Assembly (NCBI RefSeq): GCF_002157465.1
Contig: NZ_NHOC01000018.1
Span: 1 to 39,837 of the forward strand
Direction: 5' to 3'
Length of the DNA stretch: 39,837 nucleotides
Source: Butyricicoccus porcorum
GTDB lineage: Bacteria; Bacillota; Clostridia; Oscillospirales; Butyricicoccaceae
The position numbers and the translations under genes are program-made. Shown here piece by piece: positions 1 through 10,036 of the stretch (position 1 is its first letter; each line of letters begins with the position of its first letter). The notes beneath the pieces are model-generated. The model made no database searches and had not been told where the DNA came from. It worked only from the letters and a program-made list of their open reading frames with translations.

Positions 1-1162
<1,162 letters not shown>

Positions 1163-1259
1163 TCCGCGAAATTTGAATAGAATATATCGTTTCGGAACAT
1201 GATTAGGGAAACGCCTGGCGTTTCACGGACTGAAAAAGATGCAGGAGGACCTAAAAATT

Positions 1260-2219
1260 ATGATATCTCACGGCAAGAATATTAAAATCCTCGCGGGCAA
1301 TTCGCATCCCGCGCTGGCGATGCAGATTGCATCCGCTCTTGGCCTGTCGCTCGGCAAATGTACCGTCGGCCACTTTTCTGACGGCGAAGTTTCGGTTTCC
1401 ATCGGCGAGACTGTCCGCGGCTCGGATGTATTTCTCGTACAGTCTACCTGTGAGCCGGTCAACGACAACGTGATGGAACTGCTCATTATGATCGACGCAT
1501 GCAAGCGCGCGTCCGCAGGCCGCATCACTGCCGTTATCCCGTACTTTGGCTATGCCCGCCAGGACAGAAAGTCCAAGGCGCGCGATCCGATTTCCGCCAA
1601 GCTGGTTGCGGATATCCTCACGACCGCAGGCGCAAACCGCGTGCTCACCATGGATCTGCATGCACATCAGTTGCAGGGCTTCTTCAACATCCCGGTGGAC
1701 AACCTGATGGGTGCGTCTGTACTCATCCCGCACATTGCAGGCAAGTTTGGCCGCAGCCGCGACGACATGATGATCGTTTCTCCGGATCTTGGCTCGGTTA
1801 CCCGTGCAAGAAAGTTCTGTGAGAAGCTGGATTACCGTCTGGCGATCATTGACAAGCGCCGCCCACGCGCCAATGTCTCCGAAGTCATGAACATCATCGG
1901 CGACGTAAAGGGCAAGACCTGCATCCTGTGCGACGACCTGATTGACACCGCCGGTACGCTGTGCCATGCGGCGGAAGCGCTCATCGAGGTCGGCGGCGCA
2001 AAGGAAGTGTATGCCTGCGCAACACATGGCGTACTGTCCGGCCCGGCGATTGAGCGTCTCGAAAACAGCCCGATCAAGAACCTTGCGCTGCTCGACACCA
2101 TCCCGCTGCCGACCAGCAAGCAAAGCGACAAGATTGAGCTGTTGCAGGTCGCTCCGGTCTTTACCGAGGCAATTGCACGCATCTACGAGGAATCTTCGGT
2201 TTCCCCGCTGTTTGACTGA
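1260..2219 (+). CDS. prs: Ribose-phosphate pyrophosphokinase (PRPP synthetase)
   Basis: Makes PRPP from ribose-5-phosphate and ATP, feeding purine, pyrimidine, histidine and NAD synthesis in the cytoplasm. The 319-residue length is normal. Visible motifs are the ATP-side segment YFGYARQDRK, the metal-binding DLHAHQLQGFF near residue 130, and the PRPP loop CDDLIDTAGT near 223-232. An in-frame ATG lies at 1239, but the AGGAGG at 1243-1248 falls inside that extension, so the ATG at 1260 is the start, with 11-nt spacing. An intrinsic terminator follows at 2237. The gene lies about 100 bp after glmU in the same direction and may be co-transcribed with it, since no separate strong promoter was recognised. 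Confidence 0.96.
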   Translation: MISHGKNIKILAGNSHPALAMQIASALGLSLGKCTVGHFSDGEVSVSIGETVRGSDVFLVQSTCEPVNDNVMELLIMIDACKRASAGRITAVIPYFGYARQDRKSKARDPISAKLVADILTTAGANRVLTMDLHAHQLQGFFNIPVDNLMGASVLIPHIAGKFGRSRDDMMIVSPDLGSVTRARKFCEKLDYRLAIIDKRRPRANVSEVMNIIGDVKGKTCILCDDLIDTAGTLCHAAEALIEVGGAKEVYACATHGVLSGPAIERLENSPIKNLALLDTIPLPTSKQSDKIELLQVAPVFTEAIARIYEESSVSPLFD

Positions 2220-2236
2220 GTTTGACAGGATACATA

Positions 2237-2264
2237 AGCGGCACGGTCAGCTGTGCCGCTTTTT
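2237..2264 (+). terminator. Intrinsic terminator after prs
   Basis: Perfect 8-bp stem AGCGGCAC/GTGCCGCT with an 8-nt loop, followed by a run of T. It lies between prs and the YmdB-type gene. Confidence 0.8.
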
Positions 2265-2288
2265 GTACTTTTTTGAGGAGGGGTCTGT

Positions 2289-3080
2289 ATGAAAATACTG
2301 GCAATCGGTGACGTTGTGTCCAATCCGGGGTTGAAAACCGTGTCCCATCTGCTGCGCTGCGTGAAAAAGGAAACCGGCGCGGCGTTTACCATCGTCAACG
2401 GCGAAAACGCCAGCGGCGTCGGCATCACGCCCAAACAGGCGGACAGCATTTTTGCCGCCGGGGCAGACCTCATCACGCTCGGCAACCATTCTTACCGCAA
2501 ACAGAACATTGTCCCGTATCTCGAGGACAACCGCTATATCATCCGTCCGGCAAACCTCGCGCCGCAGTCGCCCGGCGAAGGCTTCGGCATCTACGAGACC
2601 AGTGCAGGCTGGCGCGTACTGGTGTTCGAGCTGATCGGCCGGTGTGACATGCAGTACGGCCCGGACAATCCGTTTCTGCGCGCTGACCGCATCCTGCGTG
2701 AGCAGGAGGGACGGTATGACGTCGCGCTGTGCGAAATGCACGCGTCGGCAACGTCGGAAAAGCTCGCGATGGGCTATTACCTCGACGGACGGGTGTCCGC
2801 AGTCTATGGTACGCATACTCATGTGCCGACAGCAGATGCGCGCGTCAATCCCAAAGGAACAGGCTATATCACGGACATCGGCATGACCGGACCGAAGTGG
2901 TCGGTGCTCGGCGTCCGCGCGGAGCAGTCGATTGCGATGTTCCGCGGCGATCTGACCAGCCGGTTCGAGCCGGCGGAAGGCGTCTGCGTCATGCAGGGCG
3001 TGCTGTTCGACATTGACGAGAACACCGGACGGTGCCGGAGCGTCGAACGAATCGAAAAAGAACATACACCGGAAGCATAA
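2289..3080 (+). CDS. YmdB/TIGR00282-family metallophosphoesterase
   Basis: 263 residues, the family's normal length. Binuclear metal ligands are recognisable: GDVV with Asp8, NGEN at 37-40, GNH at 65-67, His151 in EMHAS, and GTHTHVP at 174-180. Characterised members such as B. subtilis YmdB are cytoplasmic 2',3'-cyclic nucleotide phosphodiesterases that influence biofilm and motility decisions. The usual GNHTWD is GNHSYR here, a mild departure. GAGGAGGGG at 2275-2283 supports the ATG at 2289. The gene stands alone between two terminators. The family assignment is firm; the cellular role is inferred from homologues. Confidence 0.88.
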   Translation: MKILAIGDVVSNPGLKTVSHLLRCVKKETGAAFTIVNGENASGVGITPKQADSIFAAGADLITLGNHSYRKQNIVPYLEDNRYIIRPANLAPQSPGEGFGIYETSAGWRVLVFELIGRCDMQYGPDNPFLRADRILREQEGRYDVALCEMHASATSEKLAMGYYLDGRVSAVYGTHTHVPTADARVNPKGTGYITDIGMTGPKWSVLGVRAEQSIAMFRGDLTSRFEPAEGVCVMQGVLFDIDENTGRCRSVERIEKEHTPEA

Positions 3081-3094
3081 CACGAAAGACAGAC

Positions 3095-3130
3095 AAAAGC
3101 GCTCGAACCGCGTGGTACGGGCGCTTTTTT
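3095..3130 (+). terminator. Intrinsic terminator after the YmdB-type gene
   Basis: AAAAGCGC pairs with GCGCTTTT around a smaller internal CCG/CGG stem, followed by six T. Confidence 0.75.
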
Positions 3131-3189
3131 GTGCATTCAGGTGGATTGGGAAACCGGCATGGCGGGCGCTTCACTCTGGTCAATCCGTG

Positions 3190-3951
3190 TCAGCGTGAAA
3201 AATTCATCGCTCTCCAGTCGAAGCAGCCGAAGGAGGTGACGTCCTCCGGGGCGGTGTCGTTTGGCACATAGATGTACAGGTCATAGTCCGGCAGATTGCT
3301 GGAGGAATCGGAAAAATAGAGTGTGTAGTGCGTGTAATCTTCGACCGGGTATTGCTCCAGTTCTTCGCGGGAACAGGATTCCGATGCGGTATCCTCTGTG
3401 AGGAGCATCCGCTCGAAAGACGGCGCTGGATCTTGCGCGGTGCGGATGCCGTCTGTCCATGCAATCGAGCCATCATCATAGACGGTAATGCGCAGGCTGC
3501 CGTCATCGTTTGTCCAGGTGCCGGCGGACAGTACCTCATCCAGCGCACACGGTTCGTAGAGCTCGGAATCGTCGTCCACAAAGGTGACTGCGCCGGAGAA
3601 ATCGGAGAAGGTCACATACGACATCACCGCAGGAACGATGGTCAGCAGGATCAGAATGATTGCGACAATCAGGCAGCCGGGCGCACAGCCGGATGTTCGG
3701 GCTTCGCCGGGCTGCTTTGGAGAAGCACCGCTATTCTGCGCGGCAGCCCGCTGCCAGGCCGCATCCGATGACGCCGGCTGATGGAGTATTTTCTTCGCGG
3801 AGGAATTTTTCTCCCGTGCCGGCTGGTCGGAGCTGTCCTGTGCGGTGAATTTGGATTTCTTTTTCGGCGCGCCGATGCCGGGACGATTGCCGCAGACCGG
3901 GCATTCGTGTTCGCTGTCCAGATAGTGTACGCCGCAGTACGGGCATTTCAT
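3190..3951 (-). CDS. Zinc-ribbon single-pass membrane protein of unknown function
   Basis: 253 residues from the ATG at 3951, which has GGGAGGG seven bases upstream; the in-frame ATG at 3957 is too close to that site. The N-terminus carries a CPYC...CPVC zinc ribbon. A polar Gln/Ser/Lys-rich linker of about 60 residues follows, then one hydrophobic helix (GCLIVAIILILLTIVPAVMS), then an acidic Asp/Ser/Tyr-rich domain of about 140 residues that is probably outside the cell. This inside-ribbon, outside-domain layout is common in Clostridia, but no specific family was recognised. The gene is monocistronic and converges on the YmdB-type gene. Zinc binding is predicted from the motif only. Confidence 0.8.
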   Translation of the reverse strand: MKCPYCGVHYLDSEHECPVCGNRPGIGAPKKKSKFTAQDSSDQPAREKNSSAKKILHQPASSDAAWQRAAAQNSGASPKQPGEARTSGCAPGCLIVAIILILLTIVPAVMSYVTFSDFSGAVTFVDDDSELYEPCALDEVLSAGTWTNDDGSLRITVYDDGSIAWTDGIRTAQDPAPSFERMLLTEDTASESCSREELEQYPVEDYTHYTLYFSDSSSNLPDYDLYIYVPNDTAPEDVTSFGCFDWRAMNFSR

Positions 3952-4030
3952 ATCCATTCCCTCCCTTGTTGCTTTGCTGTCTTTATCTTACCATATGCGG
4001 CGGGGAGATGTACAGCAATCCGACAAAGTT

Positions 4031-4065
4031 CAACACAAAAGCGCACCGCTTTCCAGCGGTGCGCT
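4031..4065 (-). terminator. Intrinsic terminator of the GntR-ABC operon
   Basis: Ten-bp perfect stem AGCGCACCGC/GCGGTGCGCT with a 6-nt loop. On the minus strand it is followed by TTTTGTGTT, just past the permease stop codon. Confidence 0.85.
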
Positions 4066-4079
4066 CTGCGTTTGCGGGT

Positions 4080-4889
4080 TTATTGCAGGTTCAGGTGCTT
4101 GCTCAGAATGTAGTTTGTGATGACAAAGTTGACGGCGATGCATACCGCGATGAACAGCAGACAGCCCAGCAGGACAATGTGCATCTGCGCCGCTGTGTTC
4201 AGTGTCAGGTTGAAATCCAGATTCAGACCGGTCAGATCGAAAATCCACGAGGAGATAAACTGCAGGATTTCCTTTGCCACGCCAAAGCCCAGATATGCGA
4301 GAAACGCGAAGCCGAGGCGGTGCTTGTTGGCCAGAGAACCGAGCGACAGGCAGGCATAGATATGCATGCAGAAATTGATGACGCCGGCGATGCTGATGAC
4401 AGTAAATTCGATCGGGACAAGGAACAGATTTGCGCCGAACTCGTGCAGCAGCTCGGAGAACCCGTACTGTATCAGATGCCAGAAGTCCGAAAAGGCGATC
4501 TCAGGCTCAAAGCTGGCAGAAAGGAGCGCAGGTGTGGCGAGGAGGAACAGCGAGATGCAGCACAGGATGACCGTGACTACCATCCAGATGGTAGAGGTGA
4601 TGCATTTCGCCCAGATCAGCTGCGACGGACGCGCGGGCAGTGTGAACATCAGATAGCCTTCGTCGCCCAGCAGGTTTTTGTAAAATCGGTTAATCATGTA
4701 CGCGAATGCCAGCACACAGACCGCGAACATCGCAAGGACATAGACGGTCATCAGTACGCCGAACGGGGCGGAGACCGGCAGGGCAATAAAAATCGAATTT
4801 GCCAGCGAGAGCAGCAGGAGGACGCCGAATGCCGGAAGGAAAATCCGACGGGTGGATTTGAATTCATAGCCAATCAGCTTGCTCAGCAT
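4080..4889 (-). CDS. ABC-2 type transporter permease
   Basis: 269 residues with about six hydrophobic helices (for example near 18-38, 45-65, 98-120, 155-180 and 235-262), as expected for a small ABC-2 permease. It begins MLSKLIGYEFKST, typical of Firmicutes permeases paired with YtrB-like ATPases. The start overlaps the ATPase stop by 7 nt (4883-4889), so translation is probably coupled, and a GGAGG precedes the ATG. The likely complex is a membrane exporter or cell-envelope stress module with the adjacent ATPase, repressed by the adjacent GntR protein. The substrate cannot be told from sequence. Confidence 0.85.
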   Translation of the reverse strand: MLSKLIGYEFKSTRRIFLPAFGVLLLLSLANSIFIALPVSAPFGVLMTVYVLAMFAVCVLAFAYMINRFYKNLLGDEGYLMFTLPARPSQLIWAKCITSTIWMVVTVILCCISLFLLATPALLSASFEPEIAFSDFWHLIQYGFSELLHEFGANLFLVPIEFTVISIAGVINFCMHIYACLSLGSLANKHRLGFAFLAYLGFGVAKEILQFISSWIFDLTGLNLDFNLTLNTAAQMHIVLLGCLLFIAVCIAVNFVITNYILSKHLNLQ

Positions 4890-5586
4890 GCGAACACCTC
4901 CCGGAACAGTGCGTCGACGGATTTTCCGTATTCCGAACGGATGTCATCGACCGATTTGTGCAGCGTGATCTGACCTCTATTGAGGAAAATCACATCGTCC
5001 AGCACCTTCTCAATGTCGGAAATCAGGTGAGTCGAAATGACCACCGTGCTGTTTTCATTGTAATTGGTGAGAATTGTGTTCAGGATATAGTCGCGGGCAG
5101 CCGGGTCGACGCCGCCAATCGGCTCGTCGAGCAGGTACAGGTCGGCTTCGCGGCTCATGACGACGACAAGCTGGATTTTTTCCTTGGTACCCTTGGACAT
5201 CGTCTTGAGGGAATCCTTCGGCTGGATGCCGAGATGCGTCAGCATCTGCGCTGCCTTGTCGAGGTTGAAGTCCTCATAGAACGTCGCAAAAAATTTCAGC
5301 AGATCATCTGCCGTCATCCAGTCACTCAGATAGGTGCGTTCCGGCAGATACGATACCTTTGCGTGCGTTTCCGCGCCCGGCAGGTTTCCGGCGATGCGGA
5401 TTTCTCCGGCAGTCGGTGTCAGCAGGCCGTTTGCCAGCTTGATGAGTGTGGATTTGCCGCTGCCATTCGGCCCAGCAGGCCCACGATGCGGCCGCGCTCC
5501 AGCGCGAGTGTGACGTTGTCCAGTGCTGTTTTATTGCCGTAGCGTTTGCACAGCCCGGTGCACTGTAAAATAGGCTCGTTTGCCAT
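4883..5586 (-). CDS. ABC transporter ATP-binding protein (one apparent frameshift)
   Basis: Cytoplasmic ATPase partner of the downstream permease. The start ATG at 5586 follows GGAGGGG and lies 3 nt after the GntR stop. After the opening residues MANEPILQCTGLCKRYG the frame breaks inside the Walker A loop: LLG is followed by out-of-frame sequence near 5470. Restoring one G:C pair in the GGGCCC run gives LLGPNGSGKSTL and a 234-residue protein. Beyond it are the signature-like MSKGTKEK, Walker B DLYLLDEPIGGVDP and the switch histidine in ISTHLI. The break removes a catalytic loop while everything else is intact, so a sequencing error is more likely than loss of function. Confidence 0.85.
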
Positions 5587-5589
5587 CTG

Positions 5590-5954
5590 TTACCCCTCCT
5601 TGATTGCCTGGCGAATCAGTTCCACGGTCTCTTCCGCGGTATAACCCATGTCTTTCATTGAAGACAGAAAGATGTGTATCTGTTCCATAGCCAGTTCCTT
5701 TCTCTTTTTCGTGATCTGTTCCGTGTGGTCGGTGACAAACCGTCCGGCGGTGCGCTGCGAATACAGCAGGCCGGTGTGTTCCAGCTCGGCAAGCGCGCGC
5801 TGCATGGTGTTTGGATTGACGCCCGCTTCCGCTGCGAGATCGCGCACCGACGGCAGGCGGCTGCCCGCGGGAGCGCGCCGGATGCGATGGCCAGAGTAAT
5901 GGTCTCCATCAGCTGCAAATAGATCGGGCGGTCATCGGAAAGATTCCATTGCAT
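5590..5954 (-). CDS. GntR-family (YtrA-type) transcriptional regulator (one apparent frameshift)
   Basis: Short GntR protein of about 121 residues once repaired. The N-terminal winged helix reads DRPIYLQLMETITLAIASGAL, then after the break RDLAAEAGVNPNTMQRALAELE and TGLLYSQRTAGRFV; a short C-terminal helical tail follows instead of a ligand domain, the YtrA layout. Restoring one G near 5866 joins the frames. GGGAGG with 6-nt spacing selects the ATG at 5954 over the one at 5960. As the first gene of the operon it probably represses its own transcription from the dyad at 5977-6000, and is probably released under envelope or antibiotic stress as in characterised YtrA systems (inference). Confidence 0.85.
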
Positions 5955-5976
5955 GTACATCCTCCCTTTCAGTGTC

Positions 5977-6000
5977 ATTGTACTAATTGATTGATACAAT
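5977..6000 (-). promoter_or_regulatory. Candidate GntR/YtrA operator
   Basis: A dyad with perfect 6-bp arms ATTGTA/TACAAT separated by 12 AT-rich bases, lying immediately downstream of and touching the -10 box of the operon promoter. Such placement fits autorepression. Confidence 0.55.
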
Positions 6001-6027
6001 CATACAACGGGTGCACAAAAATTGCAA
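5999..6027 (-). promoter_or_regulatory. Promoter of the GntR-ABC operon
   Basis: On the minus strand, TTGCAA (-35), a 17-nt spacer and TATGAT (-10), reading toward the GntR start at 5954. Confidence 0.65.
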
Positions 6028-6099
6028 GAGGTTTTTGAAAAAAATCCGAATTTTTTTTCTGTGCGCACAGGTTATGCACAAAAACGAAACAAATTGCCG

Positions 6100-6127
6100 T
6101 AGACAATGGGAAAAAGCGACGTATTAT
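6100..6127 (+). promoter_or_regulatory. Candidate promoter of the phage head module
   Basis: TAGACA, a 16-nt spacer and TATTAT, about 48 bp before the small terminase start. No repressor gene or obvious operator was seen beside it. Confidence 0.45.
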
Positions 6128-6174
6128 GGAGACCGTGAGCTGTTAAAATAATCCATTTGAGAGGAGGAATGCCG

Positions 6175-6429
6175 TTGGCGCAAACAAAAAGCAGCCGCAG
6201 CCGGAAGAAAAAAACGCATGGGGATCAGGTACGCGACATCCTGTGCGATCATTCGCCGGAGGCGGCACAGTGCCTGTGCGACATGCTGGAGGACGATTCA
6301 CTCACCGGGACGGCGCGTGTCGGCGTTGCCAAGGAAATTCTGGAACGCACGGTGGGCAAGGGCCAGCTGCCCGATTCCCGGCAGGACACACAGGAGAAAT
6401 TTGAGCTGGTACTCAAGGTGGTGGAATAA
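6175..6429 (+). CDS. Probable phage terminase small subunit
   Basis: 84 residues from a TTG at 6175, chosen because GAGGAGG at 6161-6167 is 7 nt away; an ATG at 6169 is only 1 nt from that site. The N-terminus is very basic (AQTKSSRSRKKKTHGD), suggesting DNA contact. The remainder is helical and acidic, ending ELVLKVVE. The stop overlaps the large terminase start as TAATG. The call rests mainly on position directly before a clear large terminase, on size and on charge; the recognition helix-turn-helix of well-studied small subunits is not evident. It would mark the packaging site on DNA and regulate the motor. Confidence 0.65.
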   Translation: MAQTKSSRSRKKKTHGDQVRDILCDHSPEAAQCLCDMLEDDSLTGTARVGVAKEILERTVGKGQLPDSRQDTQEKFELVLKVVE

Positions 6430-7731
6430 TGGAGCTTTCCGTCACCCGGCGTCAGCTGGAATTCATCCGCTCAACTGCGTTTGAAACGCTGTTCGGCGGC
6501 GCAGCGGGCGGCGGCAAGAGCTATGCGCAGCTGATTGACGCGCTGATTTTTGCTCTCCAATATCCCGGCTCCAAACAGCTGGTGCTGCGGCGCACATTCC
6601 CGGAGCTCAAGCGTTCGCTCATTCAGGTTTCGCTGTCGCTGTATCCGACAAGCATTGCCACGTATGGCGAGACCAGTCACAGGTGGAAATTTGTCAACGG
6701 GTCAGTCATTGAGTTTGGCTCGTGCGACAGTGAAAACGACGTCACCAAGTACCAGAGCGCCGAATATGACGTCATCCGGTTCGACGAGCTGACGCATTTC
6801 ACAAAATTCCAGTTTACTTATCTGCTCTCGCGCGTGCGCGGCGTCAACGGGTATCCCAAACAGGTCAAATCGTCGACCAATCCGGGCGGCGTCGGACACG
6901 GCTGGGTCAAGGCGCGCTATATCGACTGCCTGGTTCCGGGCGAGGAGAAGGACGGCAGGCTGTTCCTGCCTGCCCGCGTGCAGGACAATGCCTTCCTGAT
7001 GAAAAACGACCCGGATTATGTGCACCGCCTGGAGCTGCTCGACGAGCGCAGCCGCAAGGCACTGCTCTACGGGCGATGGGATTTGTTCGAGGGCAGTATT
7101 TTGGCGAGTTTTCCACGGAACTGCATGTCTGTGTGCCGCCGGATCCGCTTCCCAGCTGGTGGAAACGGTATCTTGCGATCGACTACGGACTGGATATGCT
7201 GGCGGCGCTCTGGATTGCGCTCGCACCGGACGGCACGGCATGGGTCTACCGGGAGGTATACCGCTCCGGGTTGATTATCTCCGAGGCAGCGGAGGCCATC
7301 CGCACTGCCGAGGTGGGCGAACACATCGACCAGCGGCTTGCACCGCCCGATCTGTTTAACCGCAGGCAGGAAACCGGTCGCTCCGCCATCGATATTTTCG
7401 CAGATGCCGGGCTGTATTTTGACCGGGCAATGGGGAACGCGTGGCGGGCTGGTATGCCGTCAAGGAATACCTGCGCCCGTTCGACGATGAGCAGGGGATC
7501 TGCACCGCAAAGCTGAAAATCAGCCCGGTGTGCAAAAACCTCATCCGCACGCTGCCGCTGCTGACCACCGATCCCGCCAACCCGAACGACACGGCGAATA
7601 CGCCGCACGAATACACGCATGCGCCGGATGCGCTGCGCTATTTCGCCGCGACCGTGCAGCCGGACGGGGATGCATGGCGGCCTGACCGCTATGACGGCGA
7701 TGTTGGCGCATTTCTCGCCTACGAAGGGTGA
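6429..7731 (+). CDS. Phage terminase large subunit (two apparent frameshifts)
   Basis: DNA-packaging motor ATPase and nuclease. The N-terminal ATPase has a Walker A loop GGAAGGGKS at residues 23-31 and Walker B VIRFDE ending at 120, followed by the coupling segment SSTNPGGVGH. The RNase H-like nuclease half is visible as AIDYGLDML and IFADAGLYFD, then HAPDALRYFA near the C-terminus. The frame breaks near 7094 (GGC-CAG read as GGCAG) and near 7441 (GCG-GTG read as GCGTG); restoring one base at each gives a continuous protein of about 434 residues, normal for the family. Both breaks are single G/C losses in short runs, as elsewhere in the window. Confidence 0.88.
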
Positions 7732-7749
7732 ATCTGCAAGGAGGAAGTT

Positions 7750-7953
7750 ATGGAATATATCATTTGCTGCCTGTGCAGCCTGCTTTGCTTTGCCTGCGGC
7801 GTGTGGGCGGCGCGCGGCCTGCCGCAGCTGCCGCGGCGCAAACAGCCGCAGGAGGACTGGAGTGAGGCGGACGATGCGCTGAGCCGCGATATCGCTGCGC
7901 TGCTCGCCTATACCGGCCCGAAAAAGGAGGAGGATGCCGATGAGGACACCTGA
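7750..7953 (+). CDS. Small membrane-anchored protein of the phage head module
   Basis: 67 residues with AAGGAGG 7-8 nt before the ATG. The first 22 residues are hydrophobic and cysteine-rich (MEYIICCLCSLLCFACGVWA), followed by a Pro/Arg/Lys patch and a strongly acidic tail (PKKEEDADEDT). The end overlaps the portal gene by 14 nt, so the two are probably translationally coupled. A hydrophobic anchor is unusual between terminase and portal genes. No family was recognised; it could tether capsid components to the membrane or be a lysis-type peptide, both speculative. Confidence 0.65.
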   Translation: MEYIICCLCSLLCFACGVWAARGLPQLPRRKQPQEDWSEADDALSRDIAALLAYTGPKKEEDADEDT

Positions 7954-9511
7954 GTCGGTCTGGCAGGAATATCAGCGCGGCGTGGATTACAACAACCGCA
8001 TTGACCTGTATGACCGCGTCAAGACCAATGAAAATTTTTTTGTCGGACGGCAGTGGGAGGGGCTGAACGTCACGACGCTCGACCCGCTGATTTTTAACGT
8101 GCTGCGCCGTGTCGTCAACCTGTTCATTTCCATGCTGGTTTCGGACGACATTGCGGTGACTGCACAGCCGTACCAGAACGCGCCGGATGCGGATACGATG
8201 CAGAAGGTCATCGACCGCGCGGTGTCATCCGTCATCGAACGCGCAGGCGTCAAGAGCAAAAACCGCTACATGCTGCGCAATGCCTGCGTTGACGGCGACG
8301 GCTGCTTTTACATCCGGTTCGATCCGGATAAGGACAGCGGACAGGGCGTTCAGGGCGATATTGAAGTCGATGTCATTGAAAATACCGATGTCTTCTTTGG
8401 CAATCCCGCTGTGGACGATGTGCAGCGGCAGCCTTATCTCATCCTGTCCATGCGGCGTTCGGTGGAAGATGTGCGCCGTGAGGCGATGCAGCGCGGCATG
8501 AGCCGCAGCGATGCGAAAGGCATCCAGCCGGACAGCGTGCTCGAACCGCAGTATGATCCACAAACCGAGGACACCGACAATATGGTGACTGTGCTGCTGC
8601 GCATGCAGCGCACAGAGGACGGCATTGCCTTTTTCAAATGCACCCAGCATGCTGTTATCATGCCGGAAATCATCACACCATACCGCCGGTATCCGGTCGC
8701 CTATATGAGCTGGGAGCGTGTCAAGCATTGCTATCACGGCGCGTCCCCTGTCACTGAGGCCATCCCCAACCAGATTGCCATCAACAAGCTGTATTCGATG
8801 TATGTCCAGTGTATCAAGCATGTCGCCTTCCCGAAAATCATTTACGACATGACGCGCTTTCCAAATGGGTATTCCTCGGATGTCGGCAGGGCAATCGGCA
8901 TGCGGGGCAACCCGAATGAAGCGATCCTCAGTGCCTTCCGCGCGCCGGATATTTCCACGCAGGTCATGGCACTGCTGTCACAGATGATGAAGGACACAAT
9001 GGAGCTGATGGGTGCGTCAGATGCGACCCTCGGCAATGTCAAGCCGGACAACACCTCCGCTATCGTCACCGTGCAGCAGGCGACCATTGCGCCGTTGGAG
9101 CTGGTGCGCATGGAGTTTTATCGCTTTGTCGAGGATACCGTGCGCATTTTTGTCGACCTGATGCGTGTGCATTACGGCTGCCGGAATGTATATCTTGTCG
9201 ATGACGGAGGCGAGGAGACAACGCTGCGCTTTGATTTTGACACACTCGAAACGACAGCGCTCGAGCTCAACGTGGAAGTCGGTTCGAGTGCCTACTGGTC
9301 GGAAACCATGCAGACGACGACAAATGACAACCTGCTGGAGCGCGGCATTATCACCGACCCGGTGCTGTATGTCGAGAATATCCCGGACAGCCAGATCCGC
9401 GGCAAATCCCGCCTGCTTCGCGCTCTGCGCGAACAGCGGGAAAACGGACAGATGCAGGCTGTATCAAACCAGACTACACAGTCAGGTGCGGCGCAGACCG
9501 CACCGCAATAA
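7940..9511 (+). CDS. Phage portal protein
   Basis: 523 residues from the ATG at 7940; AGGAGGAGG at 7925-7933 gives sensible spacing, whereas the ATG at 7934 lies inside the ribosome site. Typical portal signs are the opening QEYQRGVDYNNRIDLYDRV with ENFFVGRQWEGL, conserved RRVVNLFISML, a central stretch on inserting into the host of IPNQIAINKLYSMYV, and NTSAIVTVQQATIAP near the crown-side helices. Portals form the dodecameric ring at one capsid vertex through which DNA enters. Position between terminase and scaffold/capsid agrees. The 20-residue C-terminal tail is Gln/Thr-rich. Confidence 0.85.
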   Translation: MRTPESVWQEYQRGVDYNNRIDLYDRVKTNENFFVGRQWEGLNVTTLDPLIFNVLRRVVNLFISMLVSDDIAVTAQPYQNAPDADTMQKVIDRAVSSVIERAGVKSKNRYMLRNACVDGDGCFYIRFDPDKDSGQGVQGDIEVDVIENTDVFFGNPAVDDVQRQPYLILSMRRSVEDVRREAMQRGMSRSDAKGIQPDSVLEPQYDPQTEDTDNMVTVLLRMQRTEDGIAFFKCTQHAVIMPEIITPYRRYPVAYMSWERVKHCYHGASPVTEAIPNQIAINKLYSMYVQCIKHVAFPKIIYDMTRFPNGYSSDVGRAIGMRGNPNEAILSAFRAPDISTQVMALLSQMMKDTMELMGASDATLGNVKPDNTSAIVTVQQATIAPLELVRMEFYRFVEDTVRIFVDLMRVHYGCRNVYLVDDGGEETTLRFDFDTLETTALELNVEVGSSAYWSETMQTTTNDNLLERGIITDPVLYVENIPDSQIRGKSRLLRALREQRENGQMQAVSNQTTQSGAAQTAPQ

Positions 9512-9526
9512 AAGGAGGCTGATTGT

Positions 9527-10024
9527 ATGCAGAACAAAAGAAAAAATATGGTGCCGGCCGGTGTACCAGAGCAGGCCGGCACACCGGAGCAGACCGCCGC
9601 AGATCTGCCGCTGACTGACAGCGATGAGCAGCTGTATACGGTGACCGTTGACGGGCAGACCGTTGAGCTGACGCTGGAACAGTTGATTGCCGCCGCCGAA
9701 CAGGGGCTTTCCAAAGCCAACCGTGCGGCGCGCCGCGAACAGGTCGCCGGGGAACAGCCGGGCGGCAATGCCTATCAGGCATTTCTGGATGAATATCCCG
9801 ACATCCGCCCGAATGAAATTCCGCCGGAGGTGTGGGACAGCGCAAACCAGTCCGGCGACCTGCTGGGCGCGTACCGCGTGTATGAAATCCGGAAGCTGCG
9901 CGAGGAGCTGGAAGACCTGCGGAAAAATGCGGACAATCGCCGCATGGACGTCGGTTCTGCGCGCTCGGACGGCGAAGCTACCATCACAGACCCCATCATC
10001 CTCGCGCTGATGGGAAAAGGCTAA
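9527..10024 (+). CDS. Probable capsid scaffolding protein
   Basis: 165 residues, AAGGAGG with 8-nt spacing before the ATG. Composition is acidic and Gln/Glu/Ala-rich, with a predicted helical segment near residues 45-60 and a coiled coil near 113-135 (EIRKLREELEDLRK), ending in ITDPIILALMGKG. Size, helicity and position directly before the capsid gene match phage scaffolding proteins. No separate head protease gene lies nearby, so a protease-free assembly route (as in phi29 or P22-like phages) is the likely model. The call is by context, not by a recognised motif. Confidence 0.65.
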   Translation: MQNKRKNMVPAGVPEQAGTPEQTAADLPLTDSDEQLYTVTVDGQTVELTLEQLIAAAEQGLSKANRAARREQVAGEQPGGNAYQAFLDEYPDIRPNEIPPEVWDSANQSGDLLGAYRVYEIRKLREELEDLRKNADNRRMDVGSARSDGEATITDPIILALMGKG

Positions 10025-10036
10025 GGAGGAAACACC

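Noticed and set aside
3966-4973. 335-codon plus-strand frame
   Set aside because: Shadow of the ABC permease gene, crossing its terminator.
6072-6080. DnaA-box-like TTATGCACA
   Set aside because: A single near-match with one mismatch and no cluster or AT-rich unwinding region.
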